From positions 124,001 to 188,000 of the forward strand of contig NC_027863.1 of NCBI RefSeq assembly GCF_000187245.1: a stretch of DNA of 64,000 nucleotides, given 5' to 3'. The notes beneath the pieces were generated by a model. The model was not told the DNA's origin. It worked only from the letters and a program-made list of their open reading frames with translations, and made no database searches. Source of the DNA: Ogataea parapolymorpha DL-1 (taxonomy: Eukaryota; Ascomycota; Pichiomycetes; Pichiales; Pichiaceae). The position numbers and the translations under genes are program-made. This document shows, piece by piece, positions 10,801 to 20,639 of the stretch; position 1 is the first letter of the stretch; each line of letters opens with the position of its first letter.

Positions 10801-11742
10801 CTGATACCTCGTCGGAAGCTCACATCGAAAACAGACCTGTACTCTGAATTCCACGCTTTCGTTAAGCAGCCTGTTGATTTCGTCACTGGACTGTATGTGC
10901 TTACGCAACGACAGATCCTCAGCTTAATTCGTGATAAAAACATCCTGTTTGCAAGATGCACGCAAGTGATTGGTATGGGTGTTATTCTAAGTCTGTTCTT
11001 TGCGAGACTCAAACACAACAACACAAGCATACAGAATAGACTAGGTTTGATCCAGCAGATCGTCTCCATTTACTTTACTGGAATGCTCAACAATATGGCT
11101 GCGTATCCGCGGGAGCGAGACTTCTTTTATGAGGAGTACACCGACGATGCTACCAACTTGTACTCGTTCTTTGTCAGCTACACACTCATCGAGATACCGT
11201 TCGAAATATTCAATGCCCTGGTGTTTTCTGTGTTCTTGGTGTTCGTCGTGGGATTTCAATACGATGTTGGCTTGTTCTTCACAATGGTGTACACATCTGC
11301 TCTTGTCATCAACGCAGGAGAATCTGTGGGGCTCTCGTTCAACACCATGTTCGATCATCCTGGCTTTGCGCTCAATGTCATCTCGATTATTTGTTCAGTT
11401 GGTGTTGCTATGGCTGGTTTGTTAGCTATGACGCTTGACAGCTTCTTGAGAGCACTAAACTATCTTTCGCCGGCGCATTATTGCGTGATGTCGATAAGCA
11501 ACCTAGTCTTCACCAAAAAACTGAAACTGTATTGCACAGACGAAGAGCGCGTAAACAATGGCCAATGTCTATTCAATACCGGCGAAGATGTCATGGAAAG
11601 CTATAATCTTAAGGTGAACCTTAAGCTTTACCTTATTCTCATAGTTATCGTGACGATATGCCATCGCTTGATTCCTTTGGTCCTCTTGAGACTCAAGCTG
11701 GTCAAATTTTCGGTAATGCGTCCTGGTCATAGCTCATCGTAG
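7855..11742 (+). CDS. Full-size ABCG (White/WBC) transporter, YOL075C type
   Basis: Membrane ABC exporter with two tandem ABC-TMD halves in one 1295-residue chain, matching the architecture and length (1294) of S. cerevisiae YOL075C rather than PDR-type transporters. First nucleotide-binding domain: Walker A GGSGSGKTT (95-103), signature LSGGEKRR, Walker B LLFLDEPTTGLDS, and the H-loop in SIHQPRADIF. Second: Walker A GPSGSGKTS (727-735), signature ISGGEKRR, MLILDEPTSGLDS, and TIHQPR. Both sites look canonical and intact. Each NBD is followed by about six hydrophobic segments. Substrate unknown; YOL075C has been linked to heme and sterol-type efflux. The last 16 bp overlap the end of the convergent SIL1 gene. 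Confidence 0.92.
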   Translation: MSEKTSDITKSHSIEPLEYTPFNETGYEDTEENISFTKTHPVSINVHNLQISARKGPKKIFGRNAKKNSNESTKKQILHPMSFHIPENTLACIIGGSGSGKTTLLNRLAGKQITSSTLIQEGSVTYNNDSDLSKIRHAYVIQQDILIPNLTCFETLMFAAELKLPKLTSKTARAKLVNEIIMELGLKECRDTLVGDRVNKGLSGGEKRRLSVAIQLVSNPSLLFLDEPTTGLDSYNAYLLCESLKRLTKRLDKTIVLSIHQPRADIFRLFDQVYILSKGHMCYGDTYENVFNHFASLGYPIPENVNPADFLIDTTSIDSRNPEQEAISSKRVYFIVEQWKQRMAKIELPVYKDKNTDHGDETFQKVGRAPFWRELRILIRRNFILERRDPIGYAALLMEAILLGLMTGWLYFKPGSSLVGLRSIQGSLYTVSSLQAYLFLLYESYRLCSLDLRVYDRERSEHCISIPGFLLARRIAKLFSEDIIIPLLFSLCTYFMVGLRTDSSIYFFRFFAANILFHLNSMAFATLAASLTRDVALATLICNLNFTFQTMTNGMYVNAKQMPVYVRWCKYVAYQWYSYGLLISNQFTGYRGDCFKEHADSPNVEDICRAYTGSYITNSLGFWENWIALPFGVLVAFFVGTFVVAGVILKIKPEDVTMAKEVKQSESKSATSTEIPRALPQSDQPLDIRVCDVNLYVENKLARRGKKQILNNVSCNFQSGKLNIIMGPSGSGKTSLLNLMSGRLKSTLFTRYSSSGVVYLNDCQTEFDTIRPICSYVVQDDHHLLPSITVRETLRFSARMRLSKAKLSSSQINALVDRLILQVGLRDCADTLVGNELIKGISGGEKRRLSIAIQLLSSPKMLILDEPTSGLDSFTASSILECLDHLASSGTTVIMTIHQPRTLEGFGRILLLAKGGQVAFNGTQEELVDHFTSIGYPIPKFTNLADYVIDMISYSTTHEEVERRTRERVRHIVGAWKTENLHLIPRRKLTSKTDLYSEFHAFVKQPVDFVTGLYVLTQRQILSLIRDKNILFARCTQVIGMGVILSLFFARLKHNNTSIQNRLGLIQQIVSIYFTGMLNNMAAYPRERDFFYEEYTDDATNLYSFFVSYTLIEIPFEIFNALVFSVFLVFVVGFQYDVGLFFTMVYTSALVINAGESVGLSFNTMFDHPGFALNVISIICSVGVAMAGLLAMTLDSFLRALNYLSPAHYCVMSISNLVFTKKLKLYCTDEERVNNGQCLFNTGEDVMESYNLKVNLKLYLILIVIVTICHRLIPLVLLRLKLVKFSVMRPGHSSS

Positions 11743-12797
11743 CTCTTTCGCATAGCTTTCGGGTTGCCGAAAATTTCGTGTCGAAGAGATCGGAACTCTT
11801 CTAGCTTCGGGTCTTTGGCCGCTTTTAATGCCTCCATTCGCACATTCAGCCACTCCAAAAATTCAGATTTGGCTTTGAAAAGGTTTCTGTTGTTCAATTT
11901 TAATTTCTTTAGTTCATCTAAGAGTGTCAGCGTGCCGTCGTCGAGGGCCTTTTGGTCAATCAATGTATCCTGTGCAATATTGGCAAATTGACGATCCATG
12001 TCTTCATCCTCAACGTCTCCTGTGATGTCACTTATAATGTGCATGAGTCGCTGCTTGGTGGCTTGATTTTCCAGTTGAGGATACAAGATCAACAGCTTCT
12101 TTTTGATAGACTCGAACCCATCAATCAACGATCCGCTATTCAGTAACGACCCAAGTATCCCTAGTCTTCGCCTTAAGAGCACATCATTTTGTATTTTCGC
12201 AGTAAGATGGTCAACGAAGTCCATGGGATCCGAGAAATATTGTAGGAACTTTCGTTGTGCTTCTGGATTATTTCTCAAAGAAGATGCCAATATTATAGTA
12301 GCCAGCTCCCTAATTTCATCGCGATTTTCATCATCGATTTGTTTCAGTCCTTCTTCGCCATACAGGCCAGATAATCGGATCAATGGCTGTATATATTGCA
12401 TGGTGTCAACACCATAGTCGGAGTCGGAGCTCATCTCCGAAATAAATTCCAGTTTCCTTAGTAAAGTAGCTGAATCGCCAACTCCATGATCCACAAATTT
12501 GGACAGGTAACGAAGGGCTTCAGACAGGTTTTGTTCTTCATCTAATTCCATAATGTCTTCTGGAACAATCACAGCGCCGTTCTCGTTTGGCTGGCTATTT
12601 CCCGTAAGTTTAGCCTCTCGTTCAAGTGTGTCTATATTCAGCCGTATATCTAGTCCGCCAGGAATGATTTGTCCCTCTTTGACTGGTTTCCAATCAGTAG
12701 AAGGCTCAAAAAGCTCAGGATAGCAATTCAAAGGATTAGGATCGGGGCAAATCAGCTTTGCAAGCGAGACACCACCGAATAAAAGCAAACAAAGCAT
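11727..12797 (-). CDS. SIL1: Sil1, nucleotide exchange factor for ER Hsp70 (BiP/Kar2)
   Basis: ER-lumenal armadillo-like protein that stimulates ADP release from Kar2 during translocation and folding. From ATG 12797 the protein has 356 residues. A short signal peptide (LCLLLFGGVSLA) is followed by the family block ICPDPNPLNCYPELFEPS...VKEGQIIPGGLDIRLN...EAKL, helical repeats, and a C-terminal YDEL retrieval signal. An in-frame ATG at 12944 would add 49 residues, run into the 3' end of the upstream gene (stop at 12889) and bury the signal peptide, so 12797 is preferred. Its stop codon lies inside the convergent ABC transporter gene (16-bp overlap). Confidence 0.92.
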   Translation of the reverse strand: MLCLLLFGGVSLAKLICPDPNPLNCYPELFEPSTDWKPVKEGQIIPGGLDIRLNIDTLEREAKLTGNSQPNENGAVIVPEDIMELDEEQNLSEALRYLSKFVDHGVGDSATLLRKLEFISEMSSDSDYGVDTMQYIQPLIRLSGLYGEEGLKQIDDENRDEIRELATIILASSLRNNPEAQRKFLQYFSDPMDFVDHLTAKIQNDVLLRRRLGILGSLLNSGSLIDGFESIKKKLLILYPQLENQATKQRLMHIISDITGDVEDEDMDRQFANIAQDTLIDQKALDDGTLTLLDELKKLKLNNRNLFKAKSEFLEWLNVRMEALKAAKDPKLEEFRSLRHEIFGNPKAMRKSYDEL

Positions 12798-12888
12798 ATA
12801 TTCTACTGCCAAAAATAAATAAAAAAAATAAACTAAGGGAATGCGATTTTCGTGCACATAAACTATATACAAGAGCAAAAATTGTGCT

Positions 12889-15455
12889 TTATAGGGGGAA
12901 AGTATTCCAAATGGAACTATCGATATTCGTGAAGAGCTCATCAATATTCAGATCGGAGCCCAAAAATTCGAGACCAGTTCCCGGAGTGGTGTCGCTACTA
13001 CTTGTGGTTTGATCCGGTCTCAAAGCCTGCCGAAACTCTGAAATAAGAGGGTTCCCTTCAATGTAAGGATGCAATCTGTTAGTTATCAACCTCCCAATCC
13101 AACCAGAGTCAACTGCGCCCGCAGCATTTGATGCTTTTTCTGCATGATTTGAAAAGGAGTGGCCGAGATAGGAGTCCTCACACTCGTACTTTTTGGAAAG
13201 CAGTTCTGCCAGATCCTCAAAATCACTTTTCTTCCACCTGAGCATTATGTTGACATTTAGTTTTTCATGTTCCTCCGTTGGTTCTTTCGCTGTGTTGAAA
13301 AGCGAGTCCACCATTGCAGGGTAGACCTTCGCATAGACGAAGGAATGGATTTTGCAAGCAAACCAGGCACTGAAATGGGTTGCTGCAAGTTTTCCCTGGA
13401 TCTGCAGCCCCTCACCCACTAGATTTTCGACTGTTTCTAGTATGTTATTGCAGACAGCCACCACTTCAGTTTCTGTGTTTCCTTGAATGAACTTTGTATA
13501 AGTGACATGCTTCACGCGCGACAAAAGCATGAAATACAAGCACCGGGTTCTGCCTACAGATTGCATCACTGTCTGGGCAACCACGTGCTCGTTTCCGTGG
13601 CCAAAATAATCACCAAGACGGAATATGGAGCTGCGTCCAAATATCAAGATAGACATCAAAGAGCGGATGCTTTTCATCAAAAAGTGCTTCGATTTCGGAA
13701 CATCATTCTTAAGCTCATATTGCAGAAACAGATGGTAGTAGAGAAACACCAACATGTGTTTTATCTCAAGATATTGGATGCATCCATTGATTCGCTGAAT
13801 TTGAGTAACTTTGTCCTCTGAGCCCAGTGTGTTCGGATCCAGAAACATAAGTATGTCACCTGTCATGTTTTCCTGGTAGGTTTCCAAATCTCTAATCCTT
13901 TCAAGCAGACAAGACGTCTTCACTGACCCGCTGAGGTCTGTGACGGTCTCCATGAGTGCTGCAAATAACCGATTAAGCTTCGCGCGACTTTGAAGCACTG
14001 CAATAGAGCCACGCTCCACGCTCTCGTTCTTGCAATTTGCGTTCGTTTCTCCAAGAAATACTGGCATTTTGGTGTTAAATTTGTGGATCCTTGGTGCAAA
14101 ACTCTCATTTTGGAAAGACCATCCAGAATCAACCGTCCAAACACCAAGCCACAATTTTCTCCAGAGGTTGACTTGCTTCGGAGTAAGAGAATTAGTTACG
14201 GTTGTCGGGTCTCTGTTAAGTCCCAAAATGTCGGACATCCGCACGACTAATCCAGCAAATGACTCCAAATCCGAATGTTCTCCTTCCATTGGCGAGTGCT
14301 TAAATGCAATTCTGGAATACAATAGGTTCTGTAAAGTTGCCAAGGCAGGCATATGAGCCATTCCGCTCCATTTGCTGCAATACGAGGCTGCAGTGAGAAG
14401 ACGACTGTTCAACGGATGCTCAACAAGATACTTCAGGTTCTCGTCGGTCTTGGTTTCGGCAATGGGTTCCATGTTGATTGTGTACAACGTGAGTTGGCCA
14501 AGATGGATCAGATACAATAGCGAAGAAAGCAGGACCAACTTGGTTCGGAAAATGCCAATAATATTAATCTGCTCGTCCTCCATGCTGCGCTGCCCAATGA
14601 CCTCAGATATCGAGCAAGTGAATTGCTCTTCGTCAACAAACGGATAATGGGGATACCAGAACTCGAAAAAGCGATCAAGCAGTAACCACGCGGATTTTTT
14701 AGTGGGCATGACACTTTGCAAATAGCCCCCTAGACCACGTTTTGGCCCATCCGTGTCAATTACAGAGTCCTCAGTAGGCATCTCTGTTTCCTTGTGCAAT
14801 GTCCACGGCAGCTGGTGCAAGGCTTTTTGCTTGAATACCTCACTCACCTTCGAGTCCTTTTCGTTTGCAAACCAGGGATTTTTCAGATTCAGAAACTCCG
14901 TGCGCGCCTTCTCAGTCTTTTTCATGTCTCCCATGTACTCCTTGGAGACCCGTGTGAGTGGATCTTTCATCAAAAGCATCCGGGGAGAAAATATATCGTT
15001 GTCAAACATAAGTCTGCCATCGACGTCGAAATCAAAATGTGTATTTCTGAAGGAAATCACATCATCCTCTGCCTCAGACTCTGCCGGGGTTTCCAGTGAA
15101 GTCGACGAGCTCAGTTTCCGTTCTAACTCTGACAAGTGTCGTTTCATTTGTTCAAGCTCACTAAGTAAATTTTTCGGCTCTGGGGCCGCGTGCGGAATGC
15201 AATCGTTGACCAATAGATCAGGTAGCTGCTCGGGAACCAAGACCGGGCCATAAGTCCAATCTGGCTCAACGTATTGGCACTCGCTGGCCGTGCCCCGTTT
15301 TATGCACACCTATAATGGTTAATGATAGGCAATGATCGACAACTTACCATACAAGCGGGTTTCCCACGATCGCATTTGACTTTACGTCTGCGACAGCTCA
15401 CACAGGCGGATCCTATTCGAGTCCGCTTGCGCACTGGCTCCTGTATATTATTCAT
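12889..15455 (-). CDS. Zn(2)Cys(6) transcription factor, one 38-nt intron
   Basis: Fungal binuclear zinc-cluster regulator of 842 residues after splicing. Exon 1 is 15348-15455 and exon 2 is 12889-15309. The intron interrupts the zinc cluster; only splicing restores all six cysteines in the spacing CX2CX6CX6CX2CX8C (CVSCRRRKVKC, then C, then CIKR to C). A short coiled-coil dimerisation stretch (LEQMKRHLSELERKL) follows. A fungal-specific transcription factor middle domain begins near LLLDRFFEFWYPHYPFV. The start chosen (MNNIQEP) leaves 60 bp to VPS27; an in-frame ATG at 15494 would add 13 residues. I cannot assign an ortholog or target genes. Confidence 0.85.
15310..15347 (-). other. 38-nt spliceosomal intron in zinc-cluster gene
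   Basis: On the minus strand the intron reads GTAAGT at the donor and TTATAG at the acceptor, with a branch-like CATTAAC 9 nt before the acceptor. Removing it joins the two halves of the zinc cluster in frame, while reading through it leaves the cluster incomplete and reaches a stop. Confidence 0.88.
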
Positions 15456-15515
15456 GATAAAATAGTAGTATCGCAAAATATATTGAAGCGGCATGCACAG
15501 CCTGAAATTTATACA

Positions 15516-17210
15516 CTACAAATCGATGAGATTGACAGGTTCCTGGACTTTGGGTTTTTCGGGCTCCTGTTTCGGAACCTCCGTGTATGAGGCCACGGGA
15601 GATAGTTGATCGGGTACAGCAGGCGATGCTGGGTAAAATTGAGAAGGAGATGATGGAACAGGCTGCTGGGAGACGGAGTTTAAGTGAGGCAACGGAGCAT
15701 ACTGGACGTTGTAGGACCCGGAGTTTTGCTGAGAAATAGGATCAGAAGCCTGAAGAGCAGCATATTGCGACAATGCTGGCGCTGGTGGGGGTGCATAGTA
15801 TGCCTGCTGAGGGTACTGTCGATACGTCTGCTGTGATTGGGCAAGTCGGAGCTGTAGTATTTCGTCGTAAATTTTCGTGACCGCAAAAGTCTTCGAGTAC
15901 AAGTCTTGATACTTTTCCAGGTTTGCCACTTCCTTTTTCAATTGGAACTCAATCTTGGGTTTGATTTGGTTTATGCTAACAAACAGATGCTTTAAGGCCT
16001 GATCGTTAGTGATGTTTAGTTTCTTCTCGACAGGAGCAGTTTTCAGGTTCTGCACAAGTTGGGCAAATAGGATAATGTTCTGATCTTCAACGCCGGTGAT
16101 GCTATTGTAGTCGATCTGCGGTGCCGGCCTAGGAGAAAATGTTTGGGGTGGTGGTTGTGAAGCTGGAGGGGCAGAGCTGTAGCTTGGTGTGTACAAAGAA
16201 TTCACGCTTTGGCTCTCAGGAAGCAAATTTGAGTACAGACCACTTGGCTGAGGTGCTATTTCTAACTGTGATACAGGTGGAGATTTCACTGCTTCCTGTT
16301 TTTGGAAATCGGCAAGACTAGCTGCAATGGCGGCCTTCATTTCCTCATCGTCTTCCTCTGTCGGAGCAGCTTGTGGCGCTGGTTTTGACGAGACGGAAGC
16401 TTCTATGGGAACGCCTGACTCTTTCAAAGAGAGTTCAATTGCACGTTTCAAATCTTCATCTTCATCCCCTGCGGGCGTATCATTCTTGGATCTCTTTTTA
16501 GACAACTTTGACTTGCCTTTGTGCTCCTGGTAACATGTATCACAAACACGAACCGGTATCGTTATTCCGAGTTCTGGTAGCTCGCAAGTGTTTGAGGAAT
16601 GTGTTCCACAGAAGACTCCACCACACGAACGACAGTGATGCTTTCTGTTCAAAAAGGTAAAAAGCGTAGAACACAGCATGCAAGCATCAGAATCTTCCCA
16701 CTCGGGAGCGACCTTGGATTCTATCAGCGTACTCTCTATCGCATCTGTTATCATCGGAAACTGAAATCCCTCTTGCTGAAGTTTATTGTATATTTGATTG
16801 ACGTAACCCAATTTCGGATTAGTGCTGAACATGATCGACCACGACTGTATCAGTTGTAATAAATATTCCTTCACCGTGTGATTCAGAGTCTTATCATGTA
16901 GCGTGGACACTATTGGGTCTATGAACTCCTTCGATGAAATGTCAAACAAAAAGTGTTCTCCACCGTTTTTGATGCAGAAGTCAATAAGCTTCAACGCAGA
17001 TTTTTGAAGATTTGGGTTCTTAGTGCTCATAAAACGCCTCTTAAGAGCACGCATTGCATCTTTGGATGTCACTTGCTTTGAACGGATCAAGTCACTGATT
17101 TCAAGCGCACCGGCAAGATCGATCTCGCCGTTAGGAATGGACTCCGAAGCTGCTTCGCTGATTTTGTCCTCGATCGACACATTAGTATTAGTTCGCCCAA
17201 ACCAGGCCAT
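15516..17210 (-). CDS. VPS27: ESCRT-0 subunit Vps27
   Basis: Endosomal sorting protein that binds PI3P and ubiquitinated cargo and recruits ESCRT-I. The 564-residue product shows a VHS domain (about 10-150), a FYVE zinc finger (171-229, with WEDSDACMLC, RKHHCRSCG and RVCDTC), and two ubiquitin-interacting motifs (EDLKRAIELSLKESG; EEMKAAIAASLADFQ). A helical core comparable to the Hse1-binding region follows, then a Pro/Gln-rich tail ending in the clathrin-box motif LIDL. Domain order and length fit Vps27 (622 in S. cerevisiae). Its promoter (17211-17387) carries one of three CGATCGACG copies discussed below. Confidence 0.96.
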   Translation of the reverse strand: MAWFGRTNTNVSIEDKISEAASESIPNGEIDLAGALEISDLIRSKQVTSKDAMRALKRRFMSTKNPNLQKSALKLIDFCIKNGGEHFLFDISSKEFIDPIVSTLHDKTLNHTVKEYLLQLIQSWSIMFSTNPKLGYVNQIYNKLQQEGFQFPMITDAIESTLIESKVAPEWEDSDACMLCSTLFTFLNRKHHCRSCGGVFCGTHSSNTCELPELGITIPVRVCDTCYQEHKGKSKLSKKRSKNDTPAGDEDEDLKRAIELSLKESGVPIEASVSSKPAPQAAPTEEDDEEMKAAIAASLADFQKQEAVKSPPVSQLEIAPQPSGLYSNLLPESQSVNSLYTPSYSSAPPASQPPPQTFSPRPAPQIDYNSITGVEDQNIILFAQLVQNLKTAPVEKKLNITNDQALKHLFVSINQIKPKIEFQLKKEVANLEKYQDLYSKTFAVTKIYDEILQLRLAQSQQTYRQYPQQAYYAPPPAPALSQYAALQASDPISQQNSGSYNVQYAPLPHLNSVSQQPVPSSPSQFYPASPAVPDQLSPVASYTEVPKQEPEKPKVQEPVNLIDL

Positions 17211-17387
17211 TGTTGCTTAATGCTTTGTAACTGCTCAAAATCACTTGCTATCGTTATAGATAAATACAAAATGTTGTGCAGATTCAGTTTATCAAGACAG
17301 TTGTGGCAAAATTAAATTCACCTATTCTATCTATTTCACTAAAAAAATCCGGCGCGCCGATCGACGTGCGCATCTAATGATATCCCT

Positions 17388-19136
17388 TCATCCACTTGCC
17401 ACCGAGATGGCAGGACTCAACATGTTATAATCCACAAAGCTACTTGTGCTCTTTGCTGGCTTCAATGAGTTGCCAGAATCGTGGGCCATTCCGTCCTCAA
17501 TGGACAGTTTTATTATAGATTCCCAGTCACTTGTGATCACGAAGTAGCTCTGACAAACGGAGACGAAGAATAATGCGATCACCATGCCGATCCAGAGACC
17601 AAATAGCTCGAGTCTGAATTTGAATGCCAACAAAAATGCCACAGGAAGGGCAACACAGTAGTAGCTGAATAAATTGAGCCAGCCTCCAATGTACTGTCTC
17701 CCTTGACCTCTGAGTATACCAGCAGTCACGCAAGAAATAACATCGTTCACCTGATATATGGCACCAATTATGAGCACCCGTCCTGCTAGTTGTATCACTT
17801 TTGGGTCCTGAGAAAATAGTGACGCAATACTGTATCTGAAGGTAGCCAATATAGAGGCATTGAAGACCCCGAAAATAGCAGCGACCAAGAACGCAGCCCT
17901 GGTGACCTTCTTGGCAGCATCCTTCGATGCAGACCCAATGAACCATGCAACTCGTGTTGATGCTGCCACAGATATTGCAAACGGAATCTGGTAAATTGTC
18001 ACGCAGGTGGTCGAAACAACAGATTGGGCAGCCAAAGACGCAGTGCCAAACCGTGACGAGGCAACAGAAAGTATCTCAAATGCAAGCCACTCAGCTTCAA
18101 TCATTAAGACGCTCGGTGCAGCCAAAGTGATTGCTCTCTTCCAATTGGTGAACACTTTAGTCGATAGACGACAGAAGCATTGTCTTCCTTGAATAAAGTA
18201 GGCATAGTATAGTAGCATAAGCGCCATCAGCCAGTTCGTGATCACCACTGCAGTAGGCGCTCCAATGAATCCTAATCCAATGTGGCTATCATGAACTAAT
18301 ACAAAGTTCAATAGTAGATTTAAGGGAGCACAAATCACTAGGACAAATGTGGACGCTTGAAATGCTCCCTGAGCCTGCAAAAACTGCTTCAGCACCTCGA
18401 ATGTCATAAATCCAGGGACTCCGTATATCAGTATTCTTAGGTAATGCGTTGCCAGCTTACACAGCTCGTCGTCAGGAACTATAGCGCGTAGTAAAGGGTA
18501 AGAACCCCAGTACCAGAAAATAAAGATGGGAACAAACATCACCCATAGCATCAGATAGCAGCGCAGCGCGTTCAAGCCAACAGCCTCATAGTCCTTCCTT
18601 CCAAAAGCTTGAGGACACAGTGTAGATAAGGATGAGGCAATTCCTTGAATAATACCGTAAGATGAGATATTGGCCAACAGGTTGGATAGCGAAACGGCAG
18701 CCAGCTCTTGAGAACCAAGACTTCCAGCGCTGAAAACAGATGCAACTGTCAATGAGTATTGTAAAAGAAATGTTGCAATCAAGGGAATCGAAGTTTTGAT
18801 CAGAAGCTCGGTTTCGGTTTTGATTGTAGTTTCGACCTCACGCAGTGTGCCATCATCATCAGCTTTTATTGGAGTGAAACCGTGGGCATTTAGCTTTGAA
18901 GAAAGCAAAGATGCTCTTCTACTTTGAATGTACGAATCTTGAGTGACTGACCCATAATCGCGAGTGGTATCTGAATTTAAAAATGACGTAGACTCGTGTT
19001 CGCTAGAGGAAGATAACGAATCGCTACGTTTCCTCCACAGCACTGGGCTTCCCATTTGAGTTATTGATCCTCTGCGTGTCCCACCATTTGGGAAGTTTGA
19101 AGGTGTCACGTTGTCGAGCACCTCGTGGAAACTCAT
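17388..19136 (-). CDS. MATE-family multidrug/toxin extrusion transporter
   Basis: Polytopic membrane protein of 582 residues. A hydrophilic, serine-rich N-terminus of about 110 residues precedes 12 hydrophobic segments with MATE features: the TELLIKTSIPLIATFLLQYS opening helix, GIIQGIASSLSTLCPQAFG (the conserved ALxTLxxQAxG region), QGAFQASTFVL, and WLAFEILSVASSRFGTASLAAQSV. S. cerevisiae has two such proteins, Erc1 and YDR338C, and I cannot decide between them from sequence memory. MATE proteins exchange organic cations for protons; the substrate here is unknown. The first ATG is at 19136. Confidence 0.88.
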   Translation of the reverse strand: MSFHEVLDNVTPSNFPNGGTRRGSITQMGSPVLWRKRSDSLSSSSEHESTSFLNSDTTRDYGSVTQDSYIQSRRASLLSSKLNAHGFTPIKADDDGTLREVETTIKTETELLIKTSIPLIATFLLQYSLTVASVFSAGSLGSQELAAVSLSNLLANISSYGIIQGIASSLSTLCPQAFGRKDYEAVGLNALRCYLMLWVMFVPIFIFWYWGSYPLLRAIVPDDELCKLATHYLRILIYGVPGFMTFEVLKQFLQAQGAFQASTFVLVICAPLNLLLNFVLVHDSHIGLGFIGAPTAVVITNWLMALMLLYYAYFIQGRQCFCRLSTKVFTNWKRAITLAAPSVLMIEAEWLAFEILSVASSRFGTASLAAQSVVSTTCVTIYQIPFAISVAASTRVAWFIGSASKDAAKKVTRAAFLVAAIFGVFNASILATFRYSIASLFSQDPKVIQLAGRVLIIGAIYQVNDVISCVTAGILRGQGRQYIGGWLNLFSYYCVALPVAFLLAFKFRLELFGLWIGMVIALFFVSVCQSYFVITSDWESIIKLSIEDGMAHDSGNSLKPAKSTSSFVDYNMLSPAISVASG

Positions 19137-19310
19137 CAAATGGGTTTATTTCGTTGTCGAATTTATTTTTTGACGGCTTATCAACATGCATTTGGATGAA
19201 AATATTTAGTGATGTGAATTGAATGCGAATTAGCTAGTTTTAGCATGATAGTGAAATTGACCTCAACTGCTAATTAAGAGTGGCTCTTTATATTTGGTCT
19301 AAGTGTAAAG

Positions 19311-20639
19311 TCATGGTCTACGGTCTTGCATAGCAGTGGTTTTAGCTGCTCGACTCAAAATAGCATTGATATCTTCCTCAGATCCACTGCGACTTTGTCT
19401 AATTTCCGGAGCTAGATGCAATGGTGTGAGCTGCAGGCTTTCGAAAAGCGACGCTATAGGCTCAGAGGCATTGGTATGGATTGGAGTTCGTTGTCTCTTC
19501 TTGAAAAATTCTCGAATACTGAGTCTTCTGGAGCTGTTGGGAGTGTCCAAGTCAGATGAAAATGTGGAACCACTGGAGTATTCTCCTGTGCTGCTTTGGG
19601 TTCCATCGCGATTTTGCTCCAGCTCCATGAAGGCCTGTACAATATCAGAACTTGTGTCGAAGTGCTCACTTGGCGTTGAGGGAGCATTATGTTTAGTCTT
19701 TGATTTGATGAATTCTAGCAGCCCTCCATGGAACCAGGACGCTTGGCGCTGTCTTTTAATGATCTCTTTTCGTTTCTGCTTTAGTGTTTTTATTTGCTGA
19801 TCGATTGCGTCAACATCGTTTTTCTGCACGTCGCTTGAATCGCAGTCCTTATTTGTTTCCATTGTTTCTTTCGTGTTCGAGAACCTCTTCGAGTCGTTGA
19901 CAATATCACACACATCAGTAAAGGAACTACGACGTGAAGTCTCGCCAGGGTCAGTTATCACTTCCTCTGACTTTTCTTCCTCCTTTTGGCTTTCTTGAGC
20001 TAATTGCTTCTCGGAATCACACACACTATCTAATGTTCGGTCTGCATCTTCTGGCGTCGAATGCTCGGGCTCAAAACATAGAATGTCCAAGTTTGAAGGC
20101 TCTGTTCGGAACTGCTCCAATTCTTTACTCGTTGGTCTCTGGAATAAGTTGTTGTTCAGTAATTTTGATCGAACTGGAGAGTCCCTATAATTGCGATTTG
20201 TATGTGCAGCAAGAACATGAGCAGAAGCAGTGTTCCGGAAGCTTCTTAGAGAATTACTTCTTACCGATACCTCGTCCTTGAACGAAACCGTTTTTTTACC
20301 CAATTGCTCCTCGTCCACTAGTTTGTTTGGTTTCATGATGGACTTCAGCATTGAGATGTGTAAATTACCTTCTGGGCCACCTGGGTTGTGTGGCTCAATT
20401 TGCTCTTTGTCATCGTGCACAAAGGATAGCGGGATGTTGGTGACTTTTGGAAACTGCACAATGGGGTTGGTATTCAATTGTAACGTTCCCCAAACATCAA
20501 GAAGCTTAGGCTTGGGGGCAGGCTTTTTGCTCAGCCTCAAACTACCGTTTCTCCGCCTTCGTCTTCTTGACACAGTCGATACGCTGTTGGAAATGGAATG
20601 GTCGTCAGTCTCGTCTAGCCCTAAAGACACCGTTGCCAT
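19311..20639 (-). CDS. Uncharacterised basic/serine-rich protein with possible PP1-docking motif
   Basis: Intact 442-residue frame with no family I recognise. Visible features: an N-terminal arginine run (SRRRRRRNG); a probably conserved segment (LLDVWGTLQLNTNPIVQFPKV...IPLSFVHDD); KTVSF at 116-120, which fits the RVxF docking consensus for protein phosphatase 1; Ser/Glu-rich linkers; a short basic coiled coil (IDQQIKTLKQKRKEIIKRQR); and a C-terminal RRLSIREFFKKR segment that looks like a kinase-site/basic motif. It has no membrane segment or signal peptide. It is likely an intrinsically disordered regulatory protein. The first ATG is used. Confidence 0.75.
   Translation of the reverse strand: MATVSLGLDETDDHSISNSVSTVSRRRRRRNGSLRLSKKPAPKPKLLDVWGTLQLNTNPIVQFPKVTNIPLSFVHDDKEQIEPHNPGGPEGNLHISMLKSIMKPNKLVDEEQLGKKTVSFKDEVSVRSNSLRSFRNTASAHVLAAHTNRNYRDSPVRSKLLNNNLFQRPTSKELEQFRTEPSNLDILCFEPEHSTPEDADRTLDSVCDSEKQLAQESQKEEEKSEEVITDPGETSRRSSFTDVCDIVNDSKRFSNTKETMETNKDCDSSDVQKNDVDAIDQQIKTLKQKRKEIIKRQRQASWFHGGLLEFIKSKTKHNAPSTPSEHFDTSSDIVQAFMELEQNRDGTQSSTGEYSSGSTFSSDLDTPNSSRRLSIREFFKKRQRTPIHTNASEPIASLFESLQLTPLHLAPEIRQSRSGSEEDINAILSRAAKTTAMQDRRP

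Noticed and set aside
12798..12944. N-terminal extension of SIL1 from ATG 12944
   Set aside because: It would overlap the coding end of the upstream gene and place a tyrosine-rich stretch before an otherwise ideal signal peptide starting at 12797.
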